From NCBI RefSeq assembly GCF_001295925.1, contig NZ_LJHQ01000018.1, forward strand, positions 62,001 to 126,000: a stretch of 64,000 bases of DNA, read 5' to 3'. Positions 27,614 to 36,313 of the stretch are shown here, piece by piece (the first letter of the stretch is position 1; every line of letters begins with the position of its first letter). Origin of the DNA: Allobosea sp. AAP35. Its GTDB lineage: Bacteria; Pseudomonadota; Alphaproteobacteria; Rhizobiales; Beijerinckiaceae. The translations under genes were made by a program, and so were the position numbers. The notes below the pieces were generated by a model. That model was not told the origin of the DNA, did not search any database, and saw only the letters and a program-made list of their open reading frames with translations.

Positions 27614-29239
27614 ATGACCGATCTTCAGATCTCCGATGCGCCGGCGGAAGACGCCGCCGCCCCGCATGCGCGCCGGCGCACCTTCGCGATCATCTCCCAC
27701 CCCGACGCCGGCAAGACGACGCTGACCGAGAAGCTGCTCTATTTTGGCGGCGCGATTCAGCTCGCCGGCGAGGTGCGCGCCAAGCAGGGACGCCGCCAGA
27801 CCTCGTCCGACTGGATGAAAATCGAGCGCCAGCGCGGCATCTCCGTCGTCACCTCGGTGATGACCTTCGAATATGGCGGGCATGTCTTCAACCTGCTCGA
27901 CACGCCGGGCCATGAGGACTTCTCCGAAGACACCTACCGCACGCTCACGGCGGTCGATTCGGCCGTGATGGTGATCGACGCCGCCAAGGGCATCGAGGCG
28001 CGCACCAAGAAGCTGTTCGAGGTCTGCCGCCTGCGCGACATTCCCATCGTCACCTTCATCAACAAGGTCGACCGCGAGACGCGCGACCTGTTCGACCTGA
28101 TCAACGAGATCGAGACCACGCTGGCGCTCGACGTCGCGCCGATGACCTGGCCGGTCGGGCGCGGGCGCGAATTCGTCGGCACCTATGACCTCAAGGCCAA
28201 CAGCTTTCGGCGCAATCAGAAGGGCGACGAGAGCGCCCAGGACCTCGCGGTCTCAGGCCCCGACGACAAGCTCTTCGACGAATTGCTGCCGAACGGCGCA
28301 GCAGACATCTGGCGCGAGGAGGTGTTCCTGGCAGCCGAGGGGCTGAAGCCCTTTGATCTCGAATCCTTTCGCGAGGGCCATCTGACGCCGCTCTATTTCG
28401 GCGCCGCGCTGCGCGATTATGGCGTGCGTGATCTGATCGACGCGCTCGGCGCATTGGCGCCAAGCCCCCGCGCCCAGATCGCCGACAAGCGCACGATCCA
28501 GGCCGGAGAGCCGAAGATGAGCGGCTTCGTATTCAAGATCCAGGCGAACATGGACCCCAACCATCGCGACCGCATCGCCTTCATGCGGGTCTGCTCGGGC
28601 AAGCTTTCGCGCGGCATGAAGGCCAAGCTCGTCCGCACCGGCAAGCCGATGCCGCTGAACGCCCCGCAGTTCTTCTTCGCCCGCGACCGCTCGATCGCCG
28701 AGGAAGCCTATGCCGGCGACATCGTCGGCCTGCCCAATCATGGCACCTTGCGCATCGGCGACACGCTGACCGAGGGCGAGGACGTCGTGTTCAAGGGCGT
28801 GCCGAGCTTCGCCCCGGAAATCCTGCGTCGCGTCAAGCTGAAGGACGCGATGAAGGCCAAGAAGCTGCGCGAAGCCCTGCAGCAGATGGCCGAGGAGGGC
28901 GTCGTCCAGATCTTCCTGCCCCATGACGGCGCGCCCGCGATCGTCGGCGTCGTCGGCGCGCTGCAGCTTGACGTCCTCAAGGAGCGGATGGAGGCCGAGT
29001 ATTCGCTTCCCGTCGATTTCGAGCCCTGCCAGTTCGCCATCGCCCGCTGGGTCTCCTCGCCCGACAAGGTGGCTCTGCAGAAATTCGTCGGTCTGAAGCC
29101 GTCCTCGATGGCCGACGACCTCGACGGCGACCCGGTCTTCATGGCCTCAAGCCAGTTCACGCTCAAATACGATGCCGAGCGCGCGCCCGAGGTCACCTTC
29201 TCCGACATCAAGGACTATCAGAAGGTCGGCAAGGGCTGA
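27614..29239 (+). CDS. prfC: Peptide chain release factor 3
   Basis: A 541-residue translational GTPase. It shows G1 SHPDAGKTT (about residues 29-37), switch II DTPGHEDFSEDTYR, and G4 NKVDRE. The early segment LYFGGAIQLAGEVRA, GRRQTSSDWM and the later FVFKIQANMDPNHRDR distinguish RF3 from EF-G and LepA. RF3 recycles RF1/RF2 from the ribosome after termination. The length is normal for the family. It stands alone, with a gap of about 150 bp upstream to the divergent chemoreceptor gene. Confidence 0.95.
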   Translation: MTDLQISDAPAEDAAAPHARRRTFAIISHPDAGKTTLTEKLLYFGGAIQLAGEVRAKQGRRQTSSDWMKIERQRGISVVTSVMTFEYGGHVFNLLDTPGHEDFSEDTYRTLTAVDSAVMVIDAAKGIEARTKKLFEVCRLRDIPIVTFINKVDRETRDLFDLINEIETTLALDVAPMTWPVGRGREFVGTYDLKANSFRRNQKGDESAQDLAVSGPDDKLFDELLPNGAADIWREEVFLAAEGLKPFDLESFREGHLTPLYFGAALRDYGVRDLIDALGALAPSPRAQIADKRTIQAGEPKMSGFVFKIQANMDPNHRDRIAFMRVCSGKLSRGMKAKLVRTGKPMPLNAPQFFFARDRSIAEEAYAGDIVGLPNHGTLRIGDTLTEGEDVVFKGVPSFAPEILRRVKLKDAMKAKKLREALQQMAEEGVVQIFLPHDGAPAIVGVVGALQLDVLKERMEAEYSLPVDFEPCQFAIARWVSSPDKVALQKFVGLKPSSMADDLDGDPVFMASSQFTLKYDAERAPEVTFSDIKDYQKVGKG

Positions 29240-29295
29240 TGCCCTGAGCGTGCAAGTGATGCGAAAGCCACAGGCGCAGGACAGCCGGCTTTGTT

Positions 29296-29309
29296 TTGAT
29301 CTCGGTCAA
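29296..29309. promoter_or_regulatory. FNR/FixK-type box upstream of ompW
   Basis: TTGATCTCGGTCAA matches the CRP-FNR-family anaerobic consensus TTGAY-N4-RTCAA at every conserved base. Its centre is about 98 bp before the OmpW start, so if it acts at -41.5 the transcript would begin near 29344 and carry a leader of about 56 bases. OmpW genes are known FNR targets in enterobacteria; here the regulator could be FnrL or FixK. Confidence 0.65.
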
Positions 29310-29399
29310 TCGCAATGCGGCGGGATTGGGGCTGGTGGGGACATGAGCTGCGGCGCGCCTTGGCGCCTCGCGCTCAAGCATCCCTGGGGGCTTATCGCC

Positions 29400-30086
29400 A
29401 TGTCACGCATTCTCCGTCTTTCCCTCTGCACCGCGCTGCTGGCCGGCACAGCCCTGACCGCGGCGCAGGCTGCCGATCTGCCGTCCGCCAAGATGGCGCC
29501 GCTCGCGCCGATCATGACCCAGTGGAGCCCGTGGATGATCCGCGGCCGCGCCCTGTTCGTGATTCCGCAGGAAAGCGCCAAGCTCAGGATTGGCGGCGCG
29601 CCGATCGCCGGTGGCGATCTCGACATCTCGAACTCGGTCGTTCCCGAACTCGACATCAGCTATTTCTTCACCAGGAACATCGCCGTCGAGCTCGTTCTCG
29701 GCGTGACCCCTCATAATGTGAAGGGTGCCGGCACGCTCGCAGGCGCGCGCATCGGTTCGGCCTGGCTGCTGCCGCCAACCCTGATGCTGCAGTATCACTT
29801 CACCGATCTCGGTGCCTTCAAGCCCTATGTCGGCGTCGGCGTTAACTACACCATCTTCTTCGACGAGAAGGCCAAGGGCGGGTTCACCAGCTTCGACCTT
29901 CAGGACAGCTTCGGCCTCGCCCTTCAGGTCGGCTTCGACTACATGATCGACAAGAACTGGGGCATCAACTTCGACGTCAAGAAGGTCTTCCTCGAGCCCA
30001 AGGTGAAGGTCAACAACGGCCTCATCACCGGCAAGGTCAAGATCGACCCCTGGATGATCGGCACCGGCGTCACCTACCGCTTCTGA
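29400..30086 (+). CDS. ompW: OmpW-family outer membrane beta-barrel protein
   Basis: A 228-residue precursor with a signal peptide (residues 1-24, cleavage after AQA-A). The mature part alternates as in an eight-stranded barrel and includes PPTLMLQYHFTDLGAFKPYVGVG-type OmpW strands, an internal NWGINFDVKKVFL segment, and ends in the aromatic C-terminal TYRF recognised for outer-membrane insertion. OmpW proteins form narrow hydrophobic channels. An anaerobic-type regulator box lies upstream and a strong terminator downstream, so it is a single-gene unit. Confidence 0.9.
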   Translation: MSRILRLSLCTALLAGTALTAAQAADLPSAKMAPLAPIMTQWSPWMIRGRALFVIPQESAKLRIGGAPIAGGDLDISNSVVPELDISYFFTRNIAVELVLGVTPHNVKGAGTLAGARIGSAWLLPPTLMLQYHFTDLGAFKPYVGVGVNYTIFFDEKAKGGFTSFDLQDSFGLALQVGFDYMIDKNWGINFDVKKVFLEPKVKVNNGLITGKVKIDPWMIGTGVTYRF

Positions 30087-30157
30087 TCAAGGACTGCGAA
30101 GAGATTCAAGCGTTCGGCTGGGGGCCAGGGCTGGGGGGCAAAGCCGCCTGGCGGGGG

Positions 30158-30185
30158 AGGGGAGCGGTTCGCCGCTCCCCTTTTT
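30158..30185 (+). terminator. Rho-independent terminator after ompW
   Basis: Arms AGGGGAGCGG (30158-30167) and CCGCTCCCCT (30172-30181) are perfect, enclose the stable loop TTCG, and are followed by a T-run to 30185. Confidence 0.93.
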
Positions 30186-30195
30186 CGTCGCCGCG

Positions 30196-30675
30196 CTAGG
30201 CACCGTTCGCCGCGAAGCCGAGCGGGATCGCGGTGGTCGACTTCAGCTCCTCCATCGCGAACATCGACGTCACGTCGTTGAGATCGATGCGCGAAATCAG
30301 CTTCTTGTAGAGCACGTCATAGGCCGCGATATCGGGCACGCAGGCCTTGAGCAGATAATCGATCTCGCCGCTCATCCGGTAGAAATCGACGATCTCGGGC
30401 AGGTCGTGCACGGCGGCATGGAAGCGCTCCAGCCATTCCATCGAGTGCCGGGCTGTCTTCACCGCGATGAACACCGTAACCCCGGCCTGCAGCTTGGCGC
30501 GGTCCAGCAGCGCCACCCGCTTGCGGATATACCCCGCCGCTTCCAGCTTCTGCACCCGCCGCCAGCAGGGCGTCGCCGACAGGCCGACCCGCTCGGCGAG
30601 CGCCGCCAGCGGCAGGCTGGCATCCTCCTGAAGGCAGGCCAGGATGCGCAGATCGAAGGCGTCGAGCTTGGACAT
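30196..30675 (-). CDS. Lrp/AsnC-family transcriptional regulator
   Basis: A 159-residue regulator. The N-terminal helix-turn-helix (about residues 4-60: LDAFDLRILACLQEDASLPL then AERVGLSATPCWRRVQKLEA) is the Lrp type, followed by a RAM-like alpha/beta effector domain with VTVFIAVKT and MSGEIDYLL. The ATG at 30675 is used; a TTG codon lies directly upstream. It is divergent from the cysteine-dioxygenase-family gene across about 185 bp, so it probably senses an amino acid (perhaps a thiol amino acid) and controls that gene. Confidence 0.92.
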   Translation of the reverse strand: MSKLDAFDLRILACLQEDASLPLAALAERVGLSATPCWRRVQKLEAAGYIRKRVALLDRAKLQAGVTVFIAVKTARHSMEWLERFHAAVHDLPEIVDFYRMSGEIDYLLKACVPDIAAYDVLYKKLISRIDLNDVTSMFAMEELKSTTAIPLGFAANGA

Positions 30676-30861
30676 CAAAACCTCGAAAATCGAAAACAGA
30701 ATGTTGCCCTATTTTTAGAACAGGCAATCCAATTCTCAAAACATGCCCAGTGACGCTATCAAATTTCTCATGCGGCGGGTTTGCCCGCCAGAACGCAAAC
30801 CCCTTCCACCCCTCTCCGCTTATGCTTTTAGCCAACGATGGAACCGAGTTGGAGCGGCGGC

Positions 30862-31383
30862 ATGCAGGGTTTTCTGAACGCGGAGCGGCGCGGGGCTGTG
30901 CTGCGCAGCCTGCGGACGGATGAGGGCACGCTCTCGCGCGACTATCTGGCTGCTGCCCGCACCGTCCTGCGCGAACTCGTCGCGATGCCCGACCTCGTCG
31001 CGCGCCTGCCGCTCGACCGCAAACCCGGCGGCTACAGCCGCAACCTGCTGGCCGGCAACGACGCCGTCAGCGTCTGGGCGATCGTCTGGGCGGAAGGCGC
31101 GACCACCTGCATCCACGACCATCACTGCTCCTGCTGCTTCGGCGTCGTCAGCGGCACCGTCACCGAGACATGGTACCGCGCCATCGACGCACAGCGCGCC
31201 ATTGCCACCGAGCAGCATGACCGCGCGGCCGGCTATGTCGCCTGCATGCTGCCGACCGGCCCCAACATCCACCGCATGCGCAATCTCGGCACGCAGGACG
31301 CCATTTCGATCCACATCTACGGTTTCGACCACGAGGCCCATGCCTCCTCGATCGAGACGCAATACACCGCCGTCGAGGGTTGA
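30862..31383 (+). CDS. Cysteine dioxygenase-family protein (thiol dioxygenase)
   Basis: A 173-residue cupin. The metal motif contains HDHHCSCCFGVVSGTVTE (about residues 85-102), with further His in IHRMRNL and SIHIYGF, matching the three-His iron centre of cysteine and 3-mercaptopropionate dioxygenases. These use O2 to convert the thiol to a sulfinate in the cytosol. The ATG at 30862 is chosen because GGAG lies 7 bp upstream; an ATG at 30838 has no ribosome site. The divergent Lrp-type gene is its probable regulator. Whether the substrate is cysteine or mercaptopropionate is open. Confidence 0.85.
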   Translation: MQGFLNAERRGAVLRSLRTDEGTLSRDYLAAARTVLRELVAMPDLVARLPLDRKPGGYSRNLLAGNDAVSVWAIVWAEGATTCIHDHHCSCCFGVVSGTVTETWYRAIDAQRAIATEQHDRAAGYVACMLPTGPNIHRMRNLGTQDAISIHIYGFDHEAHASSIETQYTAVEG

Positions 31384-31412
31384 GGGCCAGCAACGTCACA
31401 CACAAATACGCC

Positions 31413-31528
31413 GTCATTCCGGACAAGCCGCGAAGCGGCGCCGATCCGGAATCGATCATAGAGCCAGACGGGTACCGGCAGCGCCCTATGATGGATTCCG
31501 GGTCTTCGCTGCGCTCGGCCGGAATGAC
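31413..31528. repeat. Palindromic intergenic repeat R2 (family A)
   Basis: The ends are GTCATTCCGG (31413-31422) and CCGGAATGAC (31519-31528). The first 40 bases and the last 35 are nearly identical to the repeat at 50388-50497; the centre differs. It lies in the gap before the GH19-type gene. Confidence 0.85.
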
Positions 31529-31654
31529 ACGGGGCTTGATCAACGGCTCCCACGTCTGACGTGCACGCCTTTACCGCCGGGGACAACCCGCCCCGCCAAT
31601 CCCCGCTGGCCCGCCCGCCGCGATGATGGCCCCCCTGTCACGAGGGAGCCAGCC

Positions 31655-32239
31655 ATGTCGATGCGCGGATCAGCCGCAAACGCCGCGCCGGCGCAGCCGT
31701 CGGCCCTGTCCGTCACCACTGCGCGCCTGATGCGCCTGACCCCACTCGGCAAACGCGCGATCGTCGAGGGCATCGCCGCCGATTTCGACGCGCTGGCGCC
31801 AGCAGCCGGGATCACCACACGCCTGCGCATCTGCCATTTCCTGGCGCAGGCCGCCCATGAGACAGACCGGTTTCGCACGCTGGAGGAATATGGCGGTCCG
31901 GCCTATTTCGCCCGCTATGACGGGCGGCGCGACCTCGGCAACACGCAGGCCGGCGACGGCGCCCGTTACCATGGCCGCGGCATCTTCCAGCTCACCGGGC
32001 GCTTCAACTACCGCCGCTTCGGGGGACTGATCGGCATCGATCTCGAAGCCGACCCCGATCGCGCGATGCAGCCCGCGATCTCGCTGTCCATCGCCTTCGC
32101 CTATTGGCGCGAGCGCAAGATCAATGTCGCCGCCGATGCCAACGACGTCGTGGCCGTGACCAAGCTGATCAATGGCGGCCGCAACGGATTGGCGCAGCGC
32201 ACGCAGCTGCTGGCGCTGGCCAAGACGATCTGGGTGTGA
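31655..32239 (+). CDS. Glycoside hydrolase family 19 (chitinase/endolysin-like)
   Basis: A 194-residue lysozyme-fold enzyme. The first catalytic Glu is in AQAAHETDRFRTLEEYG, the glycan-binding segment YHGRGIFQLTGRFNY is the GH19 signature, and LINGGRNGL closes the fold. There is no signal peptide, and the size is that of phage endolysins and cell-wall hydrolases rather than secreted chitinases. GAGGGAG precedes the ATG. No other phage gene is nearby, so it may be a captured lytic enzyme with a housekeeping role. It lies between two intergenic repeats. Confidence 0.85.
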   Translation: MSMRGSAANAAPAQPSALSVTTARLMRLTPLGKRAIVEGIAADFDALAPAAGITTRLRICHFLAQAAHETDRFRTLEEYGGPAYFARYDGRRDLGNTQAGDGARYHGRGIFQLTGRFNYRRFGGLIGIDLEADPDRAMQPAISLSIAFAYWRERKINVAADANDVVAVTKLINGGRNGLAQRTQLLALAKTIWV

Positions 32240-32245
32240 GATCTG

Positions 32246-32339
32246 CGTCATTCTCGGGCGGAGCGAAGCGCAGACCCGAGAATCTCGTGACCCGTCTCTC
32301 TGGTTTCCGAGATGGTCGGGTCAAGCCCGACCATGACGT
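32246..32339. repeat. Palindromic intergenic repeat R3 (family B)
   Basis: It begins CGTCATTCTCGG and ends CGGGTCAAGCCCGACCATGA. It matches the repeat at 55714-55810 along both outer parts, with a variable centre. It lies between the convergent GH19 and trans-sulfuration-type genes. Confidence 0.85.
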
Positions 32340-32349
32340 GCTGACAGGC

Positions 32350-33504
32350 TTACGCGTGCCCGGCCTTCAGCGCCTGGTCGAGATCGGCATAGAGATCCTC
32401 GAGATCCTCGATGCCGGTCGAGAGCCGCAGCAGATCGGGCGGGCAGGGCGAGCCCGCGCCCTCGATCGAAGCGCGATGCTCGATCAGGCTCTCGACACCG
32501 CCGAGCGAGGTCGCGCGCTTGTAGAGTTCGACATGGGCTGCAGCCTTCACCGCCGCCGCCTCGCCGCCGACCACCTGCACCGAGAGCATGTAGCCGAAGC
32601 CGCCTTCCATCTGGCGCGCCGCAATGTCGTGGCCCGGATGCTGCGGCAGGCCGGGATACAGCACGCGGGCCACCAGCGGATGGGCCGAGAGACGCTGCGC
32701 CAGCGCCATGGCCGAGGCACTCTGGCGCTCCTGCCGGACATGGAGCGTGCGCATGCCGCGCATCAGCAGATAGGCCTCGAACGGGCCCAAAATCCCGCCC
32801 TGGCCCTTGCGCACGGTCTTGATGCGGTTCCAGAATTCATCGTCCTCGCGGGCGCAGAGCGCGCCTGCGACCACGTCGGAATGGCCGTTCAGCACCTTGG
32901 TCGCGGCATGCATCACGATGTCGGCGCCGAGCGAAAGCGGTCGCGTATGCACCGGCGAGGCGCAGGTCGAATCGACCGCGAGCTTGGCGCCGGCCTTGTG
33001 GGCGATCTCGGCGGCGGCCGCGATGTCGGTGATCGTCCAGAGCGGGTTGGACGGCGTCTCGGCCCAGACCAGCTTGGTCTTGCCGGGCTTCACGGCGGCG
33101 GCAAGCGCGGCGAGGTCGTCGGTCTCGACGAAGTCGATGACGAGACCCCAGCGCGTCGCCTCCGTCAAAAGCCAGGAGCGCAGCGCCCAGTACATCACCT
33201 TGGAGGCCACGACATGGTCGCCCGGCGACAGCGCCTGGAAGACGGCGGTCGCCGCCGCCATGCCTGAGCCGAACAGCAGCGCGCCAGCCTTGGCCTGCTC
33301 CAGCATGGCGAGCACGCTTTCGGCCTCGCGCGTGGTCTCGTTATCGGGCCGGCCATAGACGAATCCGCCGGAATAGCCGTTGTCTTCGTCCCGGATATAG
33401 GTGGTCGAGACATGAATCGGCGGCACCACGCCCTTGGTCAGCGGGTCGATCTTGCCCATCGCCTGCGCGGCGAGGGAGCGGGGGTGAAGCGGGCGCTGGG
33501 GCAT
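32350..33504 (-). CDS. Cys/Met-metabolism PLP-dependent enzyme (cystathionine gamma-synthase/beta-lyase type)
   Basis: A 384-residue enzyme. GFVYGRPDNETTREAE, the cofactor-ring-stacking segment SKVMYWALRSWL, AVDSTCASPVHTRPL and the Schiff-base lysine in MHAATKVLNGHSDVVAG are as in the trans-sulfuration family, and the C-terminal SLGGVESLIEHRAS is the substrate-carboxylate region. Members interconvert cysteine, homocysteine and cystathionine or split them; the exact reaction is not determinable by eye. The ATG at 33504 gives the standard length. It is divergent from the TspO gene. Confidence 0.9.
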   Translation of the reverse strand: MPQRPLHPRSLAAQAMGKIDPLTKGVVPPIHVSTTYIRDEDNGYSGGFVYGRPDNETTREAESVLAMLEQAKAGALLFGSGMAAATAVFQALSPGDHVVASKVMYWALRSWLLTEATRWGLVIDFVETDDLAALAAAVKPGKTKLVWAETPSNPLWTITDIAAAAEIAHKAGAKLAVDSTCASPVHTRPLSLGADIVMHAATKVLNGHSDVVAGALCAREDDEFWNRIKTVRKGQGGILGPFEAYLLMRGMRTLHVRQERQSASAMALAQRLSAHPLVARVLYPGLPQHPGHDIAARQMEGGFGYMLSVQVVGGEAAAVKAAAHVELYKRATSLGGVESLIEHRASIEGAGSPCPPDLLRLSTGIEDLEDLYADLDQALKAGHA

Positions 33505-33644
33505 GGGAAATCCGAGACAGTTCCAAGAGGGACTAAAACGACGAAGGTAAGCCGACGCATCTGGCGCAGGCGCAGGCCGGGGCGCAAGGGGGGAAGCAGC
33601 CCTGCACGCTTGCCTCGCGCGCAGATTGGCTCCATGTCAAAGGC

Positions 33645-34169
33645 ATGAGCGCACCATCGTCCAACCCATCGTCATCCCCCGCAGGCTCGGCGCCAAGACC
33701 GGTCTGGGTCGATGCGCTGATCGCGGTGATCCCGGTGGTCGCCGTCTCGGTGCTCGGCAACGCCGTCACCATTCCGCAGGTGATGACCTGGTACCCGACC
33801 ATCGCCAAACCGCCCTTCAACCCGCCCAACTGGGTGTTCGGGCCGGTCTGGACGACGCTCTTTGCTTTGATGGCCTATGGCGTCTACCGCATTTTGCGAG
33901 TACCCGCCGGCACGCCCGGCAAGACCCCGGCGCTTGTCGCCTATCACGTGCAGCTGGCGCTCAACCTGGCCTGGTCCTGCGTCTTCTTCGGGCTCAACAG
34001 CCCGCTCGGCGGCATGCTGGTGATCCTGCCCTTCCTGGCGATGATCCTCGTCACCATCGCGCTGTTTGCCAGGCTCGACCGGCTCGCGGCCCATCTGCAA
34101 TGGCCCTATGTCGCCTGGGTCTCCTTCGCGACGCTGCTCACCATCTCGATCTGGTGGCTCAATCGCTGA
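33645..34169 (+). CDS. tspO: TspO/MBR-family tryptophan-rich sensory protein
   Basis: A 174-residue membrane protein with five hydrophobic spans. TWYPTIAKPPFNPPNWVFGP then VWT and MAYGVYR is the diagnostic TspO core, and NLAWSCVFFGLNSPLGG gives the fourth-span signature. TspO proteins bind porphyrins or cholesterol-like ligands and modulate tetrapyrrole-linked regulation. The N-terminal 20 residues are Ser/Pro-rich and longer than usual. The gene converges on the response regulator gene. Confidence 0.93.
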   Translation: MSAPSSNPSSSPAGSAPRPVWVDALIAVIPVVAVSVLGNAVTIPQVMTWYPTIAKPPFNPPNWVFGPVWTTLFALMAYGVYRILRVPAGTPGKTPALVAYHVQLALNLAWSCVFFGLNSPLGGMLVILPFLAMILVTIALFARLDRLAAHLQWPYVAWVSFATLLTISIWWLNR

Positions 34170-34178
34170 GGCGGCGGC

Positions 34179-34553
34179 TCACCCGATCGAGCGTTCGATC
34201 ACGTTCAGCACCGTGCTGCGCAGATCCGCGATGGTGAAGGGCTTGGTCATCACCTCTGAGACGATGGCATCGAGGCTGCGGGCCCGTTCGCGTTGTTCCG
34301 CATAGCCCGTCATCAGGATGATCGGCAGGTCGGGAAAGGCCTGCTTGGCGGCCAGCGCCAGCGCAATCCCGTCCATCAGCGGCATGCGGATATCGGTGAG
34401 CAGCAGGTCGAAGCGGCCCTGCTCGGCCATCAGCGTGTCGAGCGCCTCGGCCCCGTCGGCCGCCATCAGGCAGGAATGGCCGTCCATCGTCAGCCCCCGC
34501 GCCACCAGCGTCCGCAGCGGCTCCTCGTCATCGACGACCAGAATGCGCGACAT
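34179..34553 (-). CDS. Single-domain response regulator (CheY-like receiver)
   Basis: A 124-residue receiver domain. Acidic pocket DDEE at about residues 8-11, phospho-acceptor Asp in LLLTDIRMPLMDG (about residue 54), Thr in ILMTGYAE and the conserved Lys in VMTKPFT. No output domain is present, so it acts through protein contacts. It follows hpt by 4 bp on the same strand, so the two are probably co-transcribed. The partner kinase is not evident. Confidence 0.92.
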   Translation of the reverse strand: MSRILVVDDEEPLRTLVARGLTMDGHSCLMAADGAEALDTLMAEQGRFDLLLTDIRMPLMDGIALALAAKQAFPDLPIILMTGYAEQRERARSLDAIVSEVMTKPFTIADLRSTVLNVIERSIG

Positions 34554-34557
34554 CGCC

Positions 34558-35118
34558 TCAGATCCCCGGCAGGCCGGCCTGGTCGGCCGTCTCGATGACG
34601 CCGACGAAGGGCAGCTGGCGGTAGGAATGGGCCACGTCCATGCCGTAGCCGACGACGAAATAATCGGGGCACTCGAACCCGACATAATCGGGAACGATGT
34701 TTACCGCTCGCTTGCCGGGTTTTTCCAGAAGCACGACCGAGGACACTTTTGAGGCCCCGCGCGCCGCCAGCAGATCCTTGGCGAAGGCGAGCGTCCGACC
34801 CGATTCGAGGATGTCGTCGACCAGCAGCACCTCGCGGCCCCGGACATCGCTTTGAACATCGCGCAGGATCTCGACCTGGCCCGAAGACACGGTCGCGGCG
34901 CGATAGCTCGACAGATGCACGAATTCGACCTGCGGCGTCATGCCGACGCGGTGCATGGCGCGGATCAGATCCGCGACGAACATGAAGCTGCCCTTGAGCA
35001 CCGCCACGACGAGCAGATCGGCCGGCGCGGTCGCCGCGATGGCCGTCGCCATTTCTTCGTTGCGGCGCGCGATCGCGGCTTCATCGTAAAGCACCCTGAT
35101 GCGTTTCGGCTCAGGCAT
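34558..35118 (-). CDS. hpt: Hypoxanthine phosphoribosyltransferase
   Basis: A 186-residue type I phosphoribosyltransferase of purine salvage. The PRPP loop reads VLLVDDILESGRTL (about residues 97-110), AVLKGSFMFVADLIR contains the pyrophosphate loop, and VGYGMDVAHSYRQLPFVGVI is the base-binding C-terminus. It converts hypoxanthine (and often guanine) to the nucleotide. The ATG at 35118 is preferred, with AAAGGA about 8 bp upstream; longer starts add low-complexity sequence. Confidence 0.92.
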   Translation of the reverse strand: MPEPKRIRVLYDEAAIARRNEEMATAIAATAPADLLVVAVLKGSFMFVADLIRAMHRVGMTPQVEFVHLSSYRAATVSSGQVEILRDVQSDVRGREVLLVDDILESGRTLAFAKDLLAARGASKVSSVVLLEKPGKRAVNIVPDYVGFECPDYFVVGYGMDVAHSYRQLPFVGVIETADQAGLPGI

Positions 35119-35275
35119 GGTCGTCGTCCTTTCGCGCCCCGGCTCGATTCCCCCTGCTACGGTTGGAGTGATGGCGTGGCTCATGAGATTTGGTTCTGTC
35201 GGAGATTTAGTGCGCCTGGCCGCACCTGGATAGCCCGATCGTACTGCGCCCGCCGCACGCCCGCTCGGTGTGGCG

Positions 35276-36085
35276 TCAACGAACGTTTGCGGCGGCGACG
35301 GGGCCGGCATCGGCGAAGCGCACCTGCACGGATTGTCCCGCAGCGGGCGGCGCTGCGAGCCGCGCCCGGAAGCGCATCAGTTCGGAGGGTTCCAGTGCCG
35401 GGCGCGGTGGGTCGGTCTTCCAGCTGTAGAGAACCTGCCCGGCGGCGTCCTTGACCGAGACCTCGATCGAAGGCACCGGGGTATTTCCCCTGGCGATGTT
35501 CGTCACATCGCCCTCGACCACGAGAAAGCGCCCGCCCGCATCGTCGATCAGCCCGCTTTCCACAGCGCTCAGCTTCAGGCCCCGCACATTGATGGGCAAG
35601 CCCAGCATCTCGAAGGTGGATGCAAGCTGCGGTGCAGCCCGCACCGCATGATCCCGCTGCCACACCAGCAGGCCCAGCAGGGCGAGCCCGACCAGGGCCA
35701 CGGCCCCGGCAACCGGAGCAGCGGGAAGCCGTGCCGTCTTGACCTTCCTTGATTTCGGCCCGGACGCCTTGCCGCTGCGCTTGCGGTCCGGTCGGGCGTT
35801 GTCGGATGTGTCGGGGGCCGGCGGCGGCGGCGCGGCGGCGGCGGCTGCCAGCGCCGCTTCGGCCTCGACCGCCGAGACCTGCGCCTCGATCGCAGCCGCC
35901 TGCTGCAGCTCCTCGTTCAGAAGCGCCTGCGTCTCTTCGGCGCTGGGAACCTCGGGCAGATCCGGCTCCGGCATGACATGCCAAAGCGTCTGGCAACTGG
36001 CGCAGCGCACCTTGCGGCCCTCGGTGCCGAGCTTGGCTCCGTCGAGTTCGTAGCGGCTGGCGCAGGAGGGGCAGACGATCAGCAT
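35276..36085 (-). CDS. Zinc-ribbon (MJ0042) / DUF3426 membrane protein
   Basis: A 269-residue protein. An N-terminal zinc ribbon has CPSC (residues 5-8) and CASC (residues 28-31), then an acidic and Ala/Pro-rich linker (about residues 40-110), a single membrane span near residues 122-142 and a C-terminal DUF3426 domain outside the membrane. The role is unknown. Its position divergent to ftsE is conserved in alphaproteobacteria, which suggests a cell-envelope or division link. The gap to ftsE (36086-36313) must hold both promoters. Confidence 0.88.
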   Translation of the reverse strand: MLIVCPSCASRYELDGAKLGTEGRKVRCASCQTLWHVMPEPDLPEVPSAEETQALLNEELQQAAAIEAQVSAVEAEAALAAAAAAPPPPAPDTSDNARPDRKRSGKASGPKSRKVKTARLPAAPVAGAVALVGLALLGLLVWQRDHAVRAAPQLASTFEMLGLPINVRGLKLSAVESGLIDDAGGRFLVVEGDVTNIARGNTPVPSIEVSVKDAAGQVLYSWKTDPPRPALEPSELMRFRARLAAPPAAGQSVQVRFADAGPVAAANVR

Positions 36086-36313
36086 GGCGGGGGCCAGCGG
36101 CTCCTATGCGTGTTGGACGGGCGCCTTCGTCTGGCGCATTTTGCCGGACGGTCGCCGTCAGCTTTCCGACAGACAGGCAGCCGGTTCAAGCGTCGGCAGC
36201 GCGCGTCGCTGGCTGCGTCTCTCAATTGGCGCGGTTCATGGTTAACGTCCCGTGAAGAACTCTGGCGCCATGCTCGGGTTTCGCGTCGGCAAGCAGGGCT
36301 TGAGGAAACGGAA

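Noticed and set aside
31655-32239. Prophage remnant around the GH19 endolysin-like gene
   Set aside because: No integrase, holin, structural or regulatory phage gene is near, and flanks are ordinary chromosomal genes.
33505-33644. A SAM riboswitch before the trans-sulfuration-type gene
   Set aside because: The leader was read on the minus strand for a SAM-II-like core, but the conserved loop and pseudoknot sequences were not found.
36086-36313. CtrA binding site in the ftsE promoter region
   Set aside because: Only one half-site (GGTTAACG) is present; the second TTAA at the required spacing is missing.
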